Source: Promethearchaeota archaeon
Lineage (GTDB): Archaea; Asgardarchaeota; Lokiarchaeia; Sigynarchaeales; SOKP01
Assembly: GCA_016839655.1 (NCBI GenBank)
Contig: JAEOTW010000257.1
Location: 1-5,590 of the forward strand
Reading direction: 5' to 3'
DNA: 5,590 nt
A model generated the notes under the pieces. That model worked only from the letters and a program-made list of their open reading frames with translations. It searched no databases and had not been told where the DNA came from. Shown piece after piece: positions 5,582-5,590 of the stretch. How positions within the stretch are numbered: the stretch's first letter is position 1; every line of letters begins with the position of its first letter. The position numbers were made by a program, and so were the translations under genes.

Positions 5582-5590
5582 GGTTGTTAC
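5553..5590 (+). CDS. Possible gene start, truncated by right edge
   Basis: An ATG at 5553 opens a frame that remains open to the window end, giving MKNLNTKSLMVV and a partial codon. A GTGA motif at 5544-5547, five bases upstream, could serve as ribosome-binding site. Only twelve codons are visible, so no product can be suggested and the frame may be fortuitous. Confidence 0.3.
   Translation, partial: MKNLNTKSLMVV

Overview
The window most likely comes from an Asgard archaeon (Lokiarchaeia-like or a relative; the exact lineage cannot be fixed from this sequence). The DNA is very AT-rich. Genes are compact and uninterrupted. Ribosome-binding sites, where present, are archaeal/bacterial in type (GGAGGT, GGTGA), other genes look leaderless behind TATA-like boxes, and T-rich tracts follow several genes. 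The strongest taxonomic clue is a minus-strand gene for a small profilin-like protein; outside eukaryotes, profilins are known essentially from Asgard archaea.

Layout. At the left edge (1-122, minus) is what appears to be the N-terminus of a membrane protein that runs out of the window. It is divergent from a class II-like histone deacetylase family gene (230-1327, plus) with all catalytic residues. The deacetylase converges, with only 15 bases between stop codons, on the profilin-like gene (1343-1747, minus). A divergent, AT-rich promoter region of about 105 bases separates profilin from a two-gene ABC transporter operon. The operon holds a very small FtsX/MacB-type permease (1853-2398) and its ATPase (2414-3103), 15 bases apart with a strong GGAGGT site for the second gene. 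After a 208-base spacer comes a membrane protein ending in a four-cysteine zinc ribbon (3312-4106). Next is an unrecognised protein with about nine membrane segments (4249-5253). A roughly 300-base AT-rich spacer follows, with a possible gene start at 5553 running off the right edge.

Functionally, the permease and ATPase must form one transporter. The other genes have separate promoters and no obvious shared pathway. The points of most interest are the eukaryote-like profilin, the deacetylase with an altered HH motif, and the permease that has lost the usual extracytoplasmic domain of its family. I did not find evidence for a new defence or mobile system, CRISPR array, tRNA or rRNA here.
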